NCBI RefSeq assembly: GCF_900115245.1
Contig: NZ_FOVT01000012.1
Span: 124,001-188,000, forward strand
DNA: 64,000 nucleotides
Direction: 5' to 3'
Source of the DNA: Mesorhizobium sp. NFR06
GTDB lineage: Bacteria > Pseudomonadota > Alphaproteobacteria > Rhizobiales > Rhizobiaceae
Shown: one piece after another, positions 51,773 to 60,870 of the stretch
How the letters are laid out: each line of letters begins with the position of its first letter
How positions within the stretch are numbered: the stretch's first letter is position 1
The notes under the pieces: generated by a model
What the model saw: only the letters and a program-made list of their open reading frames with translations
The model's database searches: none
Told to the model about the DNA's origin: nothing
Position numbers and translations under genes: made by a program

Positions 51773-53863
51773 ATGGCGGAGCCGCATCTTCATCTGCTAG
51801 GTGGTTTCGACTTTGCCGGTGCAGGGGCGGCGGCTCCCGTGTTCAGCCGCAAGGCGCGGGCTATGGTGGCCTATCTCGCGTTGCAGGCGGGGCATTCCCA
51901 ATCCCGGGAAAAGCTCGCCGCCCTGCTCTGGGGCGTGACTGGCGAAGCGCAGGCCCGCATGAGCCTCCGGCAGGCAGTATCGGCCATCAGGAAGGCGATG
52001 AGCGTCTCGGGCGGCGGGCGCTTCGTGACCGAGGGCGCAAGCATTGCGCTCCATCTCGACGATTTCGACTTCGACGTCGCGCGGTTCGAGGCGCTGTCGA
52101 CAGGGTCCGCGCCCGAAGATATGGAGCAGGCCTTAACCGTTTACCGCGGCGACCTGCTTGATGGGCTTGGCCTGAGGGAAGAGCCATTCGAGGACTGGCT
52201 ACGGATCGAGCGCGAGCGCCTGAGGACGATGGCCGTCACGGCGCTGGACAGGCTCATTGTCCATTATTCGGCCGCGAACGATCCCGCCTCCTGCATACGC
52301 GCGGCTACGCGCCTGCTGGCGATGGAACCGCTACGCGAGGACGCCCACCGCGCCCTGATGCGAAGCTACGCCGCGCAGGGGCGGATCAACCTGGCGCTGA
52401 AGCAGTATGACCTTTGCCGCGACGCGCTACAGCGCGACCTGCGGCTGATGCCGGAACCGGAAACACGGGAGTTGTACGAGGACCTGCGGGCACGCCGCAG
52501 CGCATCGCATTCCCTGCCCCCGAATCAGGTATCGACCCCGATTTCCGAGCCTGCGCGGCCGCCGACCCACTATGTCAAATCGGCGGGAATCAACGTCGCC
52601 TATCAGGTGACCGGCGACGGGCCGATCGACCTCGTCTATGTGCCGGGCTGGGTCTCCAACCTGGACCTCGCCTGGGGATCGCCGCGCTTTGCGCATGTGC
52701 TCAAGCGGGTCGGCGCTTTCTCGCGCCTGATCCGCCTCGACAAGCGCGGCACCGGTCTGTCCGACCGAAATGTCGGCCTGCCGACACTGGAAGAGCGCAT
52801 GGAAGACGTGCGGGCCGTGCTGGACGCGGTCGGCTCCACCCGCACGGTGCTGTTCGGCAGTTCGGAGGGCGGTCCGATGTGCATGCTTTTCGCCGCCACC
52901 TATCCCGAGCGCACGGCCGCGCTGGTGCTCACCGGAGCCTATGCCAAAGGTGGTTGGGCGAAAGACTATCCCTGGGCAAGAACGGTCGAGCAGGTGCAGC
53001 AGGATATCGACATCGTCGAAAGAGAGTGGGGGAAGCCCGCCGACATGAGTAATGCCGCGCCCAGCCTGATAGAAAACATGGCGGAGCGCGAATGGTTCGC
53101 CGCCTATCTCAGAAATTCGGCTTCGCCCGCCGACGCGGTCGCGCTCTGGCGCTGGGGCACCGAAATCGACGTTCGCGATATTCTGCCCGCCATCCATGTT
53201 CCCACGCTGATCGTGCAGAGAACAGGCGATCGCTGGGTGCGGCCGGAAGAAGGACGCTATCTGGGAGCGCATATCGAGGGCGCCAGATATGTCGAGCTTG
53301 CCGGCAGAGATCATGTGATCTGGGGCGAGGACTGCGACCGGCTCGTCGACGAGATCAGGGCGTTCGTCACCGGCGCGTTGCCCGCGGCGCCCAGTGAACG
53401 GGTGTTGGTGTCGGTGCTCGCCCTTGCCATCGACAGCGCGGGGCCCGGCGAAAATGCGATCGAGCGGCACGTGGATATTGTCCGCGACGAATTGCTGCTT
53501 GCCGGCGGCACGGAGATCAGGCGATCGCGCGGCAGGCTGCTTGCTGTGTTCCAGCGGCCGACGCGATCGATCCAGTGCGCGATGGCGATCCGTGACCGCC
53601 TGAAGTCATCCGGCCTCGGTGTTCGCGCGGCAATTCATATCGGCGAGTGCGAGGCGCGCGGCGAGGATTTCTCCGGCATCGCCATCGAGATCTCCTCGAG
53701 CTTGCTTCGCCATGCCCGGCCGGGCGAGATCATCGCGTCGCGAACGGTGCGCGACCTGATCGTCGGCTCCGGCCTGGCCTTCGACGAGCAAGGCGAGATC
53801 AGAGCGAGCGGCCTGCCAGGAGCGCTTCAGTTCTTCTCTGTCGCAGCGACGCCCGGCGCGTGA
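51773..53863 (+). CDS. BTAD - alpha/beta hydrolase - degenerate cyclase fusion protein
   Basis: 696 residues. Residues 1-245 are a SARP-like winged helix plus BTAD TPR-like region (AMVAYLALQAGHSQSREKLA, then DLLDGLGLREEPFEDWLRIE and MRSYAAQGRINLALKQYD). About 260-535 is an alpha/beta hydrolase with Ser in LFGSSEGGP, Asp in TGDRWVRP and His in LAGRDHVIW. About 545-690 is a class III nucleotide-cyclase-like fold (IRDRLKSSGLGVRAAIHIGE, GIAIEISSSLLRHARPGE) lacking the metal aspartates. Likely a ligand-responsive regulator. Confidence 0.87.
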   Translation: MAEPHLHLLGGFDFAGAGAAAPVFSRKARAMVAYLALQAGHSQSREKLAALLWGVTGEAQARMSLRQAVSAIRKAMSVSGGGRFVTEGASIALHLDDFDFDVARFEALSTGSAPEDMEQALTVYRGDLLDGLGLREEPFEDWLRIERERLRTMAVTALDRLIVHYSAANDPASCIRAATRLLAMEPLREDAHRALMRSYAAQGRINLALKQYDLCRDALQRDLRLMPEPETRELYEDLRARRSASHSLPPNQVSTPISEPARPPTHYVKSAGINVAYQVTGDGPIDLVYVPGWVSNLDLAWGSPRFAHVLKRVGAFSRLIRLDKRGTGLSDRNVGLPTLEERMEDVRAVLDAVGSTRTVLFGSSEGGPMCMLFAATYPERTAALVLTGAYAKGGWAKDYPWARTVEQVQQDIDIVEREWGKPADMSNAAPSLIENMAEREWFAAYLRNSASPADAVALWRWGTEIDVRDILPAIHVPTLIVQRTGDRWVRPEEGRYLGAHIEGARYVELAGRDHVIWGEDCDRLVDEIRAFVTGALPAAPSERVLVSVLALAIDSAGPGENAIERHVDIVRDELLLAGGTEIRRSRGRLLAVFQRPTRSIQCAMAIRDRLKSSGLGVRAAIHIGECEARGEDFSGIAIEISSSLLRHARPGEIIASRTVRDLIVGSGLAFDEQGEIRASGLPGALQFFSVAATPGA

Positions 53864-53887
53864 TCATCATCATCGCAACGCCAGCGC

Positions 53888-54718
53888 TCAAAACATAAAC
53901 GCCGCCGTGGCCGGGTCGGGGCCCGTCCGGCCGTCCGGTGAATCCATGCCGCGGATGGTCTGCAGGTCCTCGGCGTCCAGTTCGAAATCGAAGACGTCGA
54001 AATTGCCGGCGATGCGCTGCTGGTGGATCGATTTCGGGATGACCACCAGCCCCTCCTGCAGGTGCCAGCGGATGATCACCTGGGCGACCGACTTGCCGTG
54101 CCTTTTCGCGATCTTTTCCAGCGTCGGATCGGCCAGCAGCCGGCCGCTGCCCAGCGGGCTCCAGCTCTCGATTTGGATGCCGTGCCTGGCATGGAAGTCG
54201 CGCTTGTCGCGCTGCTGGAAGCGCGGATGCAATTCGATCTGGTTGACGACCGGCGTCACGCCCGTCTCGCCGATGATGCGCTCCAGATGGTCCTGGTTGA
54301 AGTTCGACACGCCGACCGACGCGATGCGGCCGGCCTTCTGCAGCTCGACGAGCGTCTTCCAGGCCTCGATATATTTGTTCTGGCTGGGCACCGGCCAGTG
54401 GATGAGGAACAGGTCGATCCGGTCGATGCCGAGCTTCTGCATCGTGTCGTCGAAGGCGCGCAATGCCGTATCGCGCTGGTGGGCGCCGTTGCGCAGCTTC
54501 GAGGTGATGAACAGCTCGACCCGCGGCACGCCGGCGGAACGGATCGCCTCGCCCACGCCTTCCTCGTTGCGGTAGCCCTCGGCGGTGTCGATGAGACGGT
54601 AGCCGGCCTCGATGCCCCACTGCACGACCTTGGCCGTGATGTCCGGATCGACCTGCCACACGCCAAGCCCGATCTGCGGGATGGTGGCGCCGTCGTTCAA
54701 TTTGAGCTGTTCGGGCAT
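53888..54718 (-). CDS. Aldo/keto reductase (2,5-diketo-gluconate reductase-like)
   Basis: 276 residues. IPQIGLGVWQVDPD opens the barrel. The catalytic tetrad is in LIDTAEGYRNEEGVG (Asp, Tyr), ITSKLRNGAHQ (Lys) and LFLIHWPVPSQNKY (His). VGVSNFNQDHLERII, VVIPKSIHQQRIAGNF and a C-terminal FMF complete the family. NADPH-dependent; physiological substrate unknown. Confidence 0.93.
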   Translation of the reverse strand: MPEQLKLNDGATIPQIGLGVWQVDPDITAKVVQWGIEAGYRLIDTAEGYRNEEGVGEAIRSAGVPRVELFITSKLRNGAHQRDTALRAFDDTMQKLGIDRIDLFLIHWPVPSQNKYIEAWKTLVELQKAGRIASVGVSNFNQDHLERIIGETGVTPVVNQIELHPRFQQRDKRDFHARHGIQIESWSPLGSGRLLADPTLEKIAKRHGKSVAQVIIRWHLQEGLVVIPKSIHQQRIAGNFDVFDFELDAEDLQTIRGMDSPDGRTGPDPATAAFMF

Positions 54719-54939
54719 GAATCGTTCCTTTTGCAGGTGGGTTAGCCCCGCCTATGTAGTTTTCAGATTTGGAATGACGAGCGGAGGTGCGGAAAATGGG
54801 CGACCTTGCAGCCGTCGGGCCCCTCCGATCCATCAGCAATCGCTAATTGACAGGCCTGCGGAAAAGGCGCTGATTGACTGGCAGTAGATCGCAACAAGGC
54901 GGTCGATTTGGCCTGCCGGCGTCACCACGGGAGGATTTC

Positions 54940-55212
54940 ATGCCAACTGTCATCGGCCACCACGATATCAAAAAAGGCGCCAAGCACTGGCTCACGTCAC
55001 CGAAGCGCAGGGAACTATTCGGTCCGCTTGGCATAACCAATATCCGCACCTTCGTCGATCCGCAGAATCGTGACCGGGTGGCTGTGATGATGGACGTTCC
55101 GGATATGGACAAGCTAGCCGCCCTGATGCAGAGCAAGGCAGCCGCCGATGCCATGGAGTTCGACGGCGTGGTGCCGGATTCGCTGGTCATCCTGGTCGAA
55201 GAGAAGGGCTAG
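54940..55212 (+). CDS. Small dimeric alpha/beta-barrel-like hypothetical protein
   Basis: 90 residues from MPTVIGHHDIKKGAKHWLTS, then GITNIRTFVDPQNRDRVAVM and DMDKLAALMQSKAAADAMEF. The strand-helix-strand pattern resembles ABM/GYD-type ferredoxin-like barrels. GGGAGG just upstream supports the start at 54940. Confidence 0.75.
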   Translation: MPTVIGHHDIKKGAKHWLTSPKRRELFGPLGITNIRTFVDPQNRDRVAVMMDVPDMDKLAALMQSKAAADAMEFDGVVPDSLVILVEEKG

Positions 55213-55254
55213 GTGACCTGAGACGCTAGGGACGTTACTCGTAGAGCGCCGTCC

Positions 55255-55908
55255 CTACTGGTTCTTCGCCCCGAACCGCAGCCCATCCATCAGCAGCTTC
55301 ACCAGCCGCCCGGAGCGGTCGCGCCAGTCCGGCGTGTTGGGGGCGGAGTAGATGCCACCGAGCGCGTGCATGACGTCGGAGGCGTCGACGTCGGCGCGGA
55401 TTTTGCCCGAGGCGGCGGCGGCCTCGATCAGGCTGCGCATGGCGCCCGAGACACGGCCGGACGTGTCGGAGAACAAAGTCGAATTGGTGGTGAGCAGCAG
55501 GCGCAGGCTGGTGGCGAGGCCGCGCTTGGTGGCGATGTAGTCGACGAAGCGCTGCATCCACAGTTCCAGCGCGACATCGGCCGGGTGCTGCCGAGCGAGT
55601 TCCTCGGCGGCGTGGCACAGGCCTTCCACCTCGCGGCGGTAGACCACCTCGACCAGATGCTCGCGCGTCGGGAAATGGCGGTAGAGCGTGCCGATGCCGA
55701 CCCCTGCCCGCTTAGCGATCTCCTCCAGCGAGGCATCGACGCCGTCGCTCGCGAAAACCTGCGCCGCCACCTCGACCAGCCTGTCGCGGTTGCGCCGCGC
55801 ATCGGCGCGCAACGGCTTTTGCGCCGGCGCCTCGCGCATCGCTTCGGCGGTCGTCTGAGGGTCCGGCACTTTTTTCTCCACCAAACGCAATATGGGGGGT
55901 TGAACCAT
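55255..55908 (-). CDS. TetR-family repressor, divergent from paoABC
   Basis: 217 residues. The helix-turn-helix is at about 40-85 (NRDRLVEVAAQVFASDGVDA, then LEEIAKRAGVGIGTLYRHFP), followed by an all-helical ligand domain ending LVKLLMDGLRFGAKNQ. Divergently transcribed from paoABC with a perfect palindrome at 55935-55948, it is probably the repressor of both operons. The start could be Met55908 or the internal Met24. Confidence 0.9.
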   Translation of the reverse strand: MVQPPILRLVEKKVPDPQTTAEAMREAPAQKPLRADARRNRDRLVEVAAQVFASDGVDASLEEIAKRAGVGIGTLYRHFPTREHLVEVVYRREVEGLCHAAEELARQHPADVALELWMQRFVDYIATKRGLATSLRLLLTTNSTLFSDTSGRVSGAMRSLIEAAAASGKIRADVDASDVMHALGGIYSAPNTPDWRDRSGRLVKLLMDGLRFGAKNQ

Positions 55909-55934
55909 GGCTGGCCAGACCCCAGTTAAATAAA

Positions 55935-55948
55935 CGGAGGCGCCTCCG
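55935..55948. promoter_or_regulatory. Probable TetR operator
   Basis: CGGAGGCGCCTCCG is a perfect 14-base palindrome, 27 bases before the TetR start and about 200 before paoA. TATCATATAA at 55967-55976 further right could be a -10 for paoA. Being next to a divergent TetR gene makes it the expected operator. Confidence 0.6.
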
Positions 55949-56144
55949 CTTTAGTGGAGCGCTTTTATCATATAACCAAGGGAAGCGGTATGTCACGTGC
56001 TGAAGGACGGAGAGCTTTCCCTACCGGCTGGAGAGCCGAAGCGCTGGAGCCGCCGGCGCCCGCCCGCAAGCCCCGCCCTTGCCCCTCTCCTGCCAAGCCC
56101 CATTTCCATCCGCCTAGCGTCCAGCAACCGGAGCCCGACGCCCT

Positions 56145-56645
56145 ATGAATGACCAAGTCACCACCAGCCCGACCACGCTTTCCCTCCATCTCACGATCAA
56201 CGGCCGCGACCATGCGCTCGAGATCGAGCCGCGCGTCACCCTGCTTGATGCGCTGCGCGATCGGCTTCATCTCACCGGCACCAAGAAGGGCTGCGACCAG
56301 GGCCAGTGCGGCGCCTGCACCGTGCATGTCGACGGCGAGCGCGTGCTGGCCTGCCTGACGCTGGCCGCCCAGGTCGAAGGCCGCTCGATCACCACCATCG
56401 AGGGGCTGGCCGATCAGGATGGCACGCTCAACGCCGTGCAGGCCGCCTTCCTCGAGCAGGACGCCTTCCAGTGCGGCTATTGCACGCCGGGACAGATCAT
56501 GTCGGCGGTGGCCTGCATCCGCGAGGGCCATGCCGGCTCCGACGAGGAAATCCGCGAATACATGGCCGGCAATCTGTGCCGCTGCGGCGCCTATCCGCAC
56601 ATTGTCGCCGCCGTCCGCCAGGCCGCACAGGAGCTGCGCTCATGA
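56145..56645 (+). CDS. paoA: Aldehyde oxidase/dehydrogenase iron-sulfur subunit PaoA-like
   Basis: 166 residues with two [2Fe-2S] clusters: plant-ferredoxin type GCDQGQCGACTVHVDGERVL plus C70 (Cys50, 55, 58, 70) and the helical CGYCTPGQIMSA / NLCRCGAYP (Cys110, 113, 145, 147). Electron-transfer small subunit of a xanthine-oxidase-family enzyme. There is no Tat signal before the first cluster, unlike E. coli PaoA, so it may be cytoplasmic. Its stop overlaps the paoB start as ATGA. Confidence 0.92.
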   Translation: MNDQVTTSPTTLSLHLTINGRDHALEIEPRVTLLDALRDRLHLTGTKKGCDQGQCGACTVHVDGERVLACLTLAAQVEGRSITTIEGLADQDGTLNAVQAAFLEQDAFQCGYCTPGQIMSAVACIREGHAGSDEEIREYMAGNLCRCGAYPHIVAAVRQAAQELRS

Positions 56646-57625
56646 GAGATTTTTCCTACCTCCGCGCCGACAATATCGAGGCCGCGCGCAATGCCGCCGC
56701 CCTGCCCGGCGCCATGCTGCTGGCCGGCGGCACGACGCTGGTCGACCTCGCCAAATGCGGCGTCGCCGAACCGGCAACCGTCATCGACATCAGCCATATC
56801 GAGGGGCTCGCCGCCATCGATGTCGGCGCCGACCGCGCGATCATCGGCGCGCTGGCCAAGATGAGCCATGTCGCCGATCATGCCGGCGTGAAGAGCTTGT
56901 TTCCGGCCGTGTCGGAGGCGTTGTGGCAGGCGGCCTCGGCGCAGCTTCGCAACATGGCGACCATCGGCGGCAATCTGATGCAACGCACGCGCTGCCCCTA
57001 TTTCCGCGACCCGCAAAACTTCCCGGCCTGCAACAAGCGCGCGCCGGGCAGCGGCTGCTCGGCGATCGGCGGCGTGACGCGCGGCCACGCGGTGCTCGGC
57101 ACCAGCGAGGCGTGCATCGCCACCTATCCGGGCGACCTTGCGATCGCGCTCGTCGCCTTCGATGCCGAGGTCGACCTCGGCGGACGCAAGCTCAAGGTGG
57201 AAGACTTCTTCCTCGCTCCCGGCGCCACCGCCGAGCGCGAGCACGACATCCATCCCGGCGAGGTGATCACGGCCATCGAGATCCCTGGCTCGGCCGCGGC
57301 CCGGCGCTCGACCTACATCAAGGTGCGCGACCGCCAGTCCTATGAATTCGCGGCGGCAAGCGCTGCCGTCGGGCTGGAGCTCGAAGGCGACGGCCGCACC
57401 ATCCGCGACATCCGCGTCGCGCTCGGCGGCGTCGCCACCAGGCCGTGGCGGGCGCGCGCCGTCGAGGACGCGCTGAAAGGCAAGACACTCGCCGAAGACA
57501 CGGTCCGCAAGGCGAGCGAGCTCGCCATGCAGGGCGCCGTCGACCATGGCGCCAACCACTACAAGATTGCGCTTGGCCCCCGCGTCATCGCGCGCGCCAT
57601 CCTCAAACTGGGAGCGACGGCATGA
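56642..57625 (+). CDS. paoB: Aldehyde oxidase FAD subunit PaoB-like
   Basis: 327 residues. LLAGGTTLVDLAKCGVA is the FAD-binding loop, and AQLRNMATIGGNLMQRTRCP with later Cys (118, 130, 139, 158) shows the extra [4Fe-4S] cluster insertion typical of PaoB. The C-terminal CO-dehydrogenase-flavoprotein domain has KVRDRQSYEFAAASAAVGLE. Starts in an ATGA overlap with paoA and ends in another with paoC, so the three are coupled. Confidence 0.93.
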   Translation: MRDFSYLRADNIEAARNAAALPGAMLLAGGTTLVDLAKCGVAEPATVIDISHIEGLAAIDVGADRAIIGALAKMSHVADHAGVKSLFPAVSEALWQAASAQLRNMATIGGNLMQRTRCPYFRDPQNFPACNKRAPGSGCSAIGGVTRGHAVLGTSEACIATYPGDLAIALVAFDAEVDLGGRKLKVEDFFLAPGATAEREHDIHPGEVITAIEIPGSAAARRSTYIKVRDRQSYEFAAASAAVGLELEGDGRTIRDIRVALGGVATRPWRARAVEDALKGKTLAEDTVRKASELAMQGAVDHGANHYKIALGPRVIARAILKLGATA

Positions 57626-59916
57626 CCGTTCATGACATGAAACACGCAGACTCCGACAGCGCCCGCCTCGAAGCGGTCGGCGGGCGGCTGTCGCGCGTCG
57701 ACGGGCCGGCCAAGATCACGGGTGCTGCGCATTACGCCGTCGAGCAGCAGCTCGAAGGGTTGACGCATGCGGTGCTGGTCGGCGCGACGATCGCCGCCGG
57801 CAAGGTCACCGCCATCGACAGCCGCGCAGCGCAAACCGCGCCCGGCGTGCTCGCCGTGCTGACGCCGGACACCATCATGGAATTGAACGGCGCGTCGGAC
57901 TGGCTCGGCAACCCGCCGACGCAGGCGACTTACTCACCGCTCGTGCGCGAGGTCACCTTTTCCGGCCAGCATATCGCGGCGGTGGTGGCCGAGACCTTCG
58001 AGCAGGCGGTCGCTGCCGCGGCACTCGTCAAGGTCTGGTATGACGAGACGCCGGCCATCGTCGACCTGAGCGACCGCAGGGCCGGCGACGGTATCCCGAT
58101 CGACGCCATGACCAAGGAATGGGGCGACGCTGAAGCCGCCTTCGCCGAAGCGCCGGTGCGTATCTGCACGGCCTACAACACGCCGCGCGAATTCCAGGCG
58201 GCGATGGAGCCGCACGGGCTGATCGCACGCTGGCAAGGCGACGAACTCACAATCTGGGAGCCGAGCCAATGGCTCGACGGCATGGCGCGCACCTATGCGG
58301 AATGGTTCGGCGTGCCGTTCGAGAACGTGCGGCTGGTCTCGCCCTATATCGGCGGCGGTTTCGGTTCCAAGGCGCTGGCGCTCGCGCACAGCGCGGTGGC
58401 AGCCGCGGCGGCGAAGATGCTCAACCGGCCGGTGAAGCTGGTGCTCAACCGGCCGCAAAATTTTACCTCATATGGCGGCCGCGCCGCGACGAGACAGACC
58501 GTTGCGATCGGCGCCGACCGCGAGGGCCGTATCCAGTCCATCGTGCATCGCGGCGTCAACGAGACGGCGGTCGACGGCATGTGGGTCGAGCCGCTCGGCT
58601 CCGTCACCTCGATCATGTATGCCACGCCCAATTTCTCCTCGAAGCAGAATGTGGTGCGTGTCAACACGGTGGTGCCGGGGGCAAAACGCGCGCCGGGCGA
58701 GAACCCGAGCGCCTTCGGCATCGAATGCGCCATCGACGAGCTCGCGCATGAGCTCGGCATCGATCCGCTGGAGATGCGGCTGATCAATTATGCCGAACAG
58801 GATCCGCACGCCAAAAAGCCGTGGTCGACCAGGCAGTTGCGCGAAGCCTTCGCCGCCGGTGCCGAAGCCTTCGGCTGGGCGAAGCGCTCACCCGCGCCGC
58901 GCTCGATGCGCGACGGCCACCAGTTGATCGGCTGGGGCGTCGCGGCCGGCACCTATCCAGTGCGGCGCGCTTATGGCGAGGCGGTGGTGAAGATCCTGGC
59001 CGACGGTTCGGTCGAGGTCGAAAGCTCCTCCATCGACATGGGCCAGGGCACCTACACGATCCTCGCCCAGACCGCGGCCGAAACGCTCGGCGTGCCGGTG
59101 GAGCAGGTGTCGGTGAAGCTCGGCGATTCGCACTTTGCCCGCGCCGGCGTCACCGGCGGCTCGCGGCTTGCCGGCGTCATGACCGGCGCCGTCCACAAGG
59201 CGGCCGGCCAGGCGCTCGACGAGCTGATCGGGCTGGCGCTCTCCGACCCGGCTTCGCCCTTCCACGGGCTGCAGGCGAACACGCTGCACGTCAGGGACGG
59301 CCGCATCGCCTCGCCGCGCGGCGAAGGGCCGGAACTGTCGATCGCCGCGTTCATGCGCGCCGTCGGCCGCGACCACATCGAGGCCAGGGGCGACACCGTT
59401 CCGGCCAACTTCACGCCGGAGCAGCGCTACAACAACTACACCACCATCGCCACGGCGATCCCGCACACCGAGGGCGACTATTCGCGCCATTCCTGGTGCG
59501 CGCATTTCGTCGAGGTTCACGTCGACGAGGATTTCGGCACGGTGCGCGTGTCGCGCGTGGTGTCGGCGCTGGATTCGGGCCGGCTCTACAACCCGAAGCT
59601 GGCGGAAAGCCAGTGGAAGGGCGGCATCATCATGGGCATCGGCCAGGCGCTGCTCGAGGAAGGCATCGTCGACCGCCGCCACGGCCGCATCGTCAACGGC
59701 AACCTCGCCGACTACATGCTGCCTACCAATGCCGACATTCCCGACATCCGGACGATCTCGGTCGGCATTCCCGACCCGCACTCCTCCGCGCTCGGCGGCA
59801 AGGGCGTGGGCGAGCTCGGCATCGTCGGCGTCGCGCCGGCGATCGCCAACGCGGTGTTCCACGCCACGGGGAAGAGGGTGCGGGATTTGCCGATTACCTT
59901 GGAGAAGTTGATCTGA
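57622..59916 (+). CDS. paoC: Aldehyde oxidase molybdopterin subunit PaoC-like
   Basis: 764 residues of the xanthine dehydrogenase large-subunit family: GGRLSRVDGPAKITGAAHYA, MEPHGLIARWQGDELTIWEP, SPYIGGGFGSKALALAHSAV, then GVTGGSRLAGVMTGAV-type Moco loops and GGKGVGELGIVGVAPAIANA, whose Glu is the catalytic base. With PaoA and PaoB it oxidises aldehydes using a molybdenum cytosine dinucleotide cofactor. A PaoD/XdhC-type cofactor-insertion gene is not in the window. Confidence 0.93.
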   Translation: MTVHDMKHADSDSARLEAVGGRLSRVDGPAKITGAAHYAVEQQLEGLTHAVLVGATIAAGKVTAIDSRAAQTAPGVLAVLTPDTIMELNGASDWLGNPPTQATYSPLVREVTFSGQHIAAVVAETFEQAVAAAALVKVWYDETPAIVDLSDRRAGDGIPIDAMTKEWGDAEAAFAEAPVRICTAYNTPREFQAAMEPHGLIARWQGDELTIWEPSQWLDGMARTYAEWFGVPFENVRLVSPYIGGGFGSKALALAHSAVAAAAAKMLNRPVKLVLNRPQNFTSYGGRAATRQTVAIGADREGRIQSIVHRGVNETAVDGMWVEPLGSVTSIMYATPNFSSKQNVVRVNTVVPGAKRAPGENPSAFGIECAIDELAHELGIDPLEMRLINYAEQDPHAKKPWSTRQLREAFAAGAEAFGWAKRSPAPRSMRDGHQLIGWGVAAGTYPVRRAYGEAVVKILADGSVEVESSSIDMGQGTYTILAQTAAETLGVPVEQVSVKLGDSHFARAGVTGGSRLAGVMTGAVHKAAGQALDELIGLALSDPASPFHGLQANTLHVRDGRIASPRGEGPELSIAAFMRAVGRDHIEARGDTVPANFTPEQRYNNYTTIATAIPHTEGDYSRHSWCAHFVEVHVDEDFGTVRVSRVVSALDSGRLYNPKLAESQWKGGIIMGIGQALLEEGIVDRRHGRIVNGNLADYMLPTNADIPDIRTISVGIPDPHSSALGGKGVGELGIVGVAPAIANAVFHATGKRVRDLPITLEKLI

Positions 59917-59928
59917 GGTGAAGCTGCT

Positions 59929-59985
59929 GATCTCCCCCCATGTGGGGAGATGGCCGGCAGGCCAGAGGGGGGGCGCGAAGGAACG
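59929..59985. repeat. Type B palindrome
   Basis: GATCTCCCCCCATGTGGGGA then GATGGCCGGCAGGCCAGAGG. It follows the paoC stop within about 15 bases and may end the operon. Confidence 0.8.
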
Positions 59986-60124
59986 CCGCCTCTCGTCCGT
60001 CATAGAATGACGAACGCGAGAGGTTGGCTCCAATCCAATTGTGGCAGCCGCACCGTGGTGATTGCGCTGGCGCTGCGCCGACCGGCACCGGGGTTTGGGA
60101 AGGAGCACCGGCATAGCGCGGACT

Positions 60125-60184
60125 TCGTCATTCTAGGGCGGAGCAAGGAGCGAAGCGACGCGCGCAGACCCTAGAATGACGACG
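60125..60184. repeat. Type A repeat, complete single unit
   Basis: CGTCATTCTAGGGCGGAGCA through GACCCTAGAATGACG, an imperfect palindrome with the CTAGGG...CCCTAG core. This is the best reference copy in the window. Confidence 0.8.
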
Positions 60185-60194
60185 TGATAGCTGG

Positions 60195-60267
60195 CGTTCC
60201 TTCACGCCCCCTCTGTGCTGCCCGCAGGCAACTGCGCGGACCGGACGTCTCCCCCGCCTGGGGGATT
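60195..60267. repeat. Type B repeat, diverged
   Basis: TTCCTTCACGCCCCCTCTGT, an inner GCAGGCAACTGCGCGG hairpin, and CGTCTCCCCCGCCTGGGGG. It lies upstream of the secreted protein gene. Confidence 0.7.
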
Positions 60268-60327
60268 GGCAGCTCGCCGGCTTTCGCCAATCTCTATATG
60301 ATACCCTATCACAGTGCGGGAACGATC

Positions 60328-60816
60328 ATGAAACGCAGCGTATTGGCAACCGTCATCCTGGCGCTGCTCACCACCCTCCCCGCGCACGCAGCATCCTGCG
60401 CCTGGTCCGCCAGGATGGAGGAAGACGAGGGCGGCAGCGTGCTGATGGCCTCTGCCTGCGGCGGGGCGAAGGGCGATGCGCATCTGATGCTGGCCTGCTT
60501 CGGCAAGCCGGTGCTGAGCTATGATCCGGGCGCCGCCGGCGGGCAACTGGAGCCCGGCATCAGCGCAGATTTCACCTTCAAAGCCGGCGGCCAGAGCCTG
60601 ACCAAAAAGCTCGATCTCGAGGCGATGTATAATTACTTCACACTGGAATTATCCGGCCCGGCCGACCCGCTGCTCGCCCTGCTGCGCGGCAAGGGCGAGG
60701 TCATGATCTCGGCCGACAAATATGGCGAGACAAGATTTACGCTGACCGGCTCGAGCGGGGCGATTGGCAAGGTGCTCGCCCGGTGCGGCAAGGGTTCGCC
60801 GAACGACGCGGATTGA
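60328..60816 (+). CDS. Secreted hypothetical protein
   Basis: 162 residues. Signal peptide MKRSVLATVILALLTTLPAH with cleavage after HAA, then a beta-rich domain with Cys24, Cys40, a CFGKP Cys and a late CGKG Cys that could form disulfides. No named family recognised. The upstream 60 bases and the signal region are partly copied at 63568-63640. Confidence 0.78.
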   Translation: MKRSVLATVILALLTTLPAHAASCAWSARMEEDEGGSVLMASACGGAKGDAHLMLACFGKPVLSYDPGAAGGQLEPGISADFTFKAGGQSLTKKLDLEAMYNYFTLELSGPADPLLALLRGKGEVMISADKYGETRFTLTGSSGAIGKVLARCGKGSPNDAD

Positions 60817-60822
60817 GGCTGC

Positions 60823-60848
60823 CGATCTCCCCAAGCGAGGGGAGATCA
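60823..60848. repeat. Short type B hairpin
   Basis: GATCTCCCC and GGGGAGATC around AAGCGA, a bare hairpin of the same family between two convergent genes; it may act as terminator. Confidence 0.6.
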
Positions 60849-60870
60849 CGCTCTCGTCTCCCTTCGCCCA

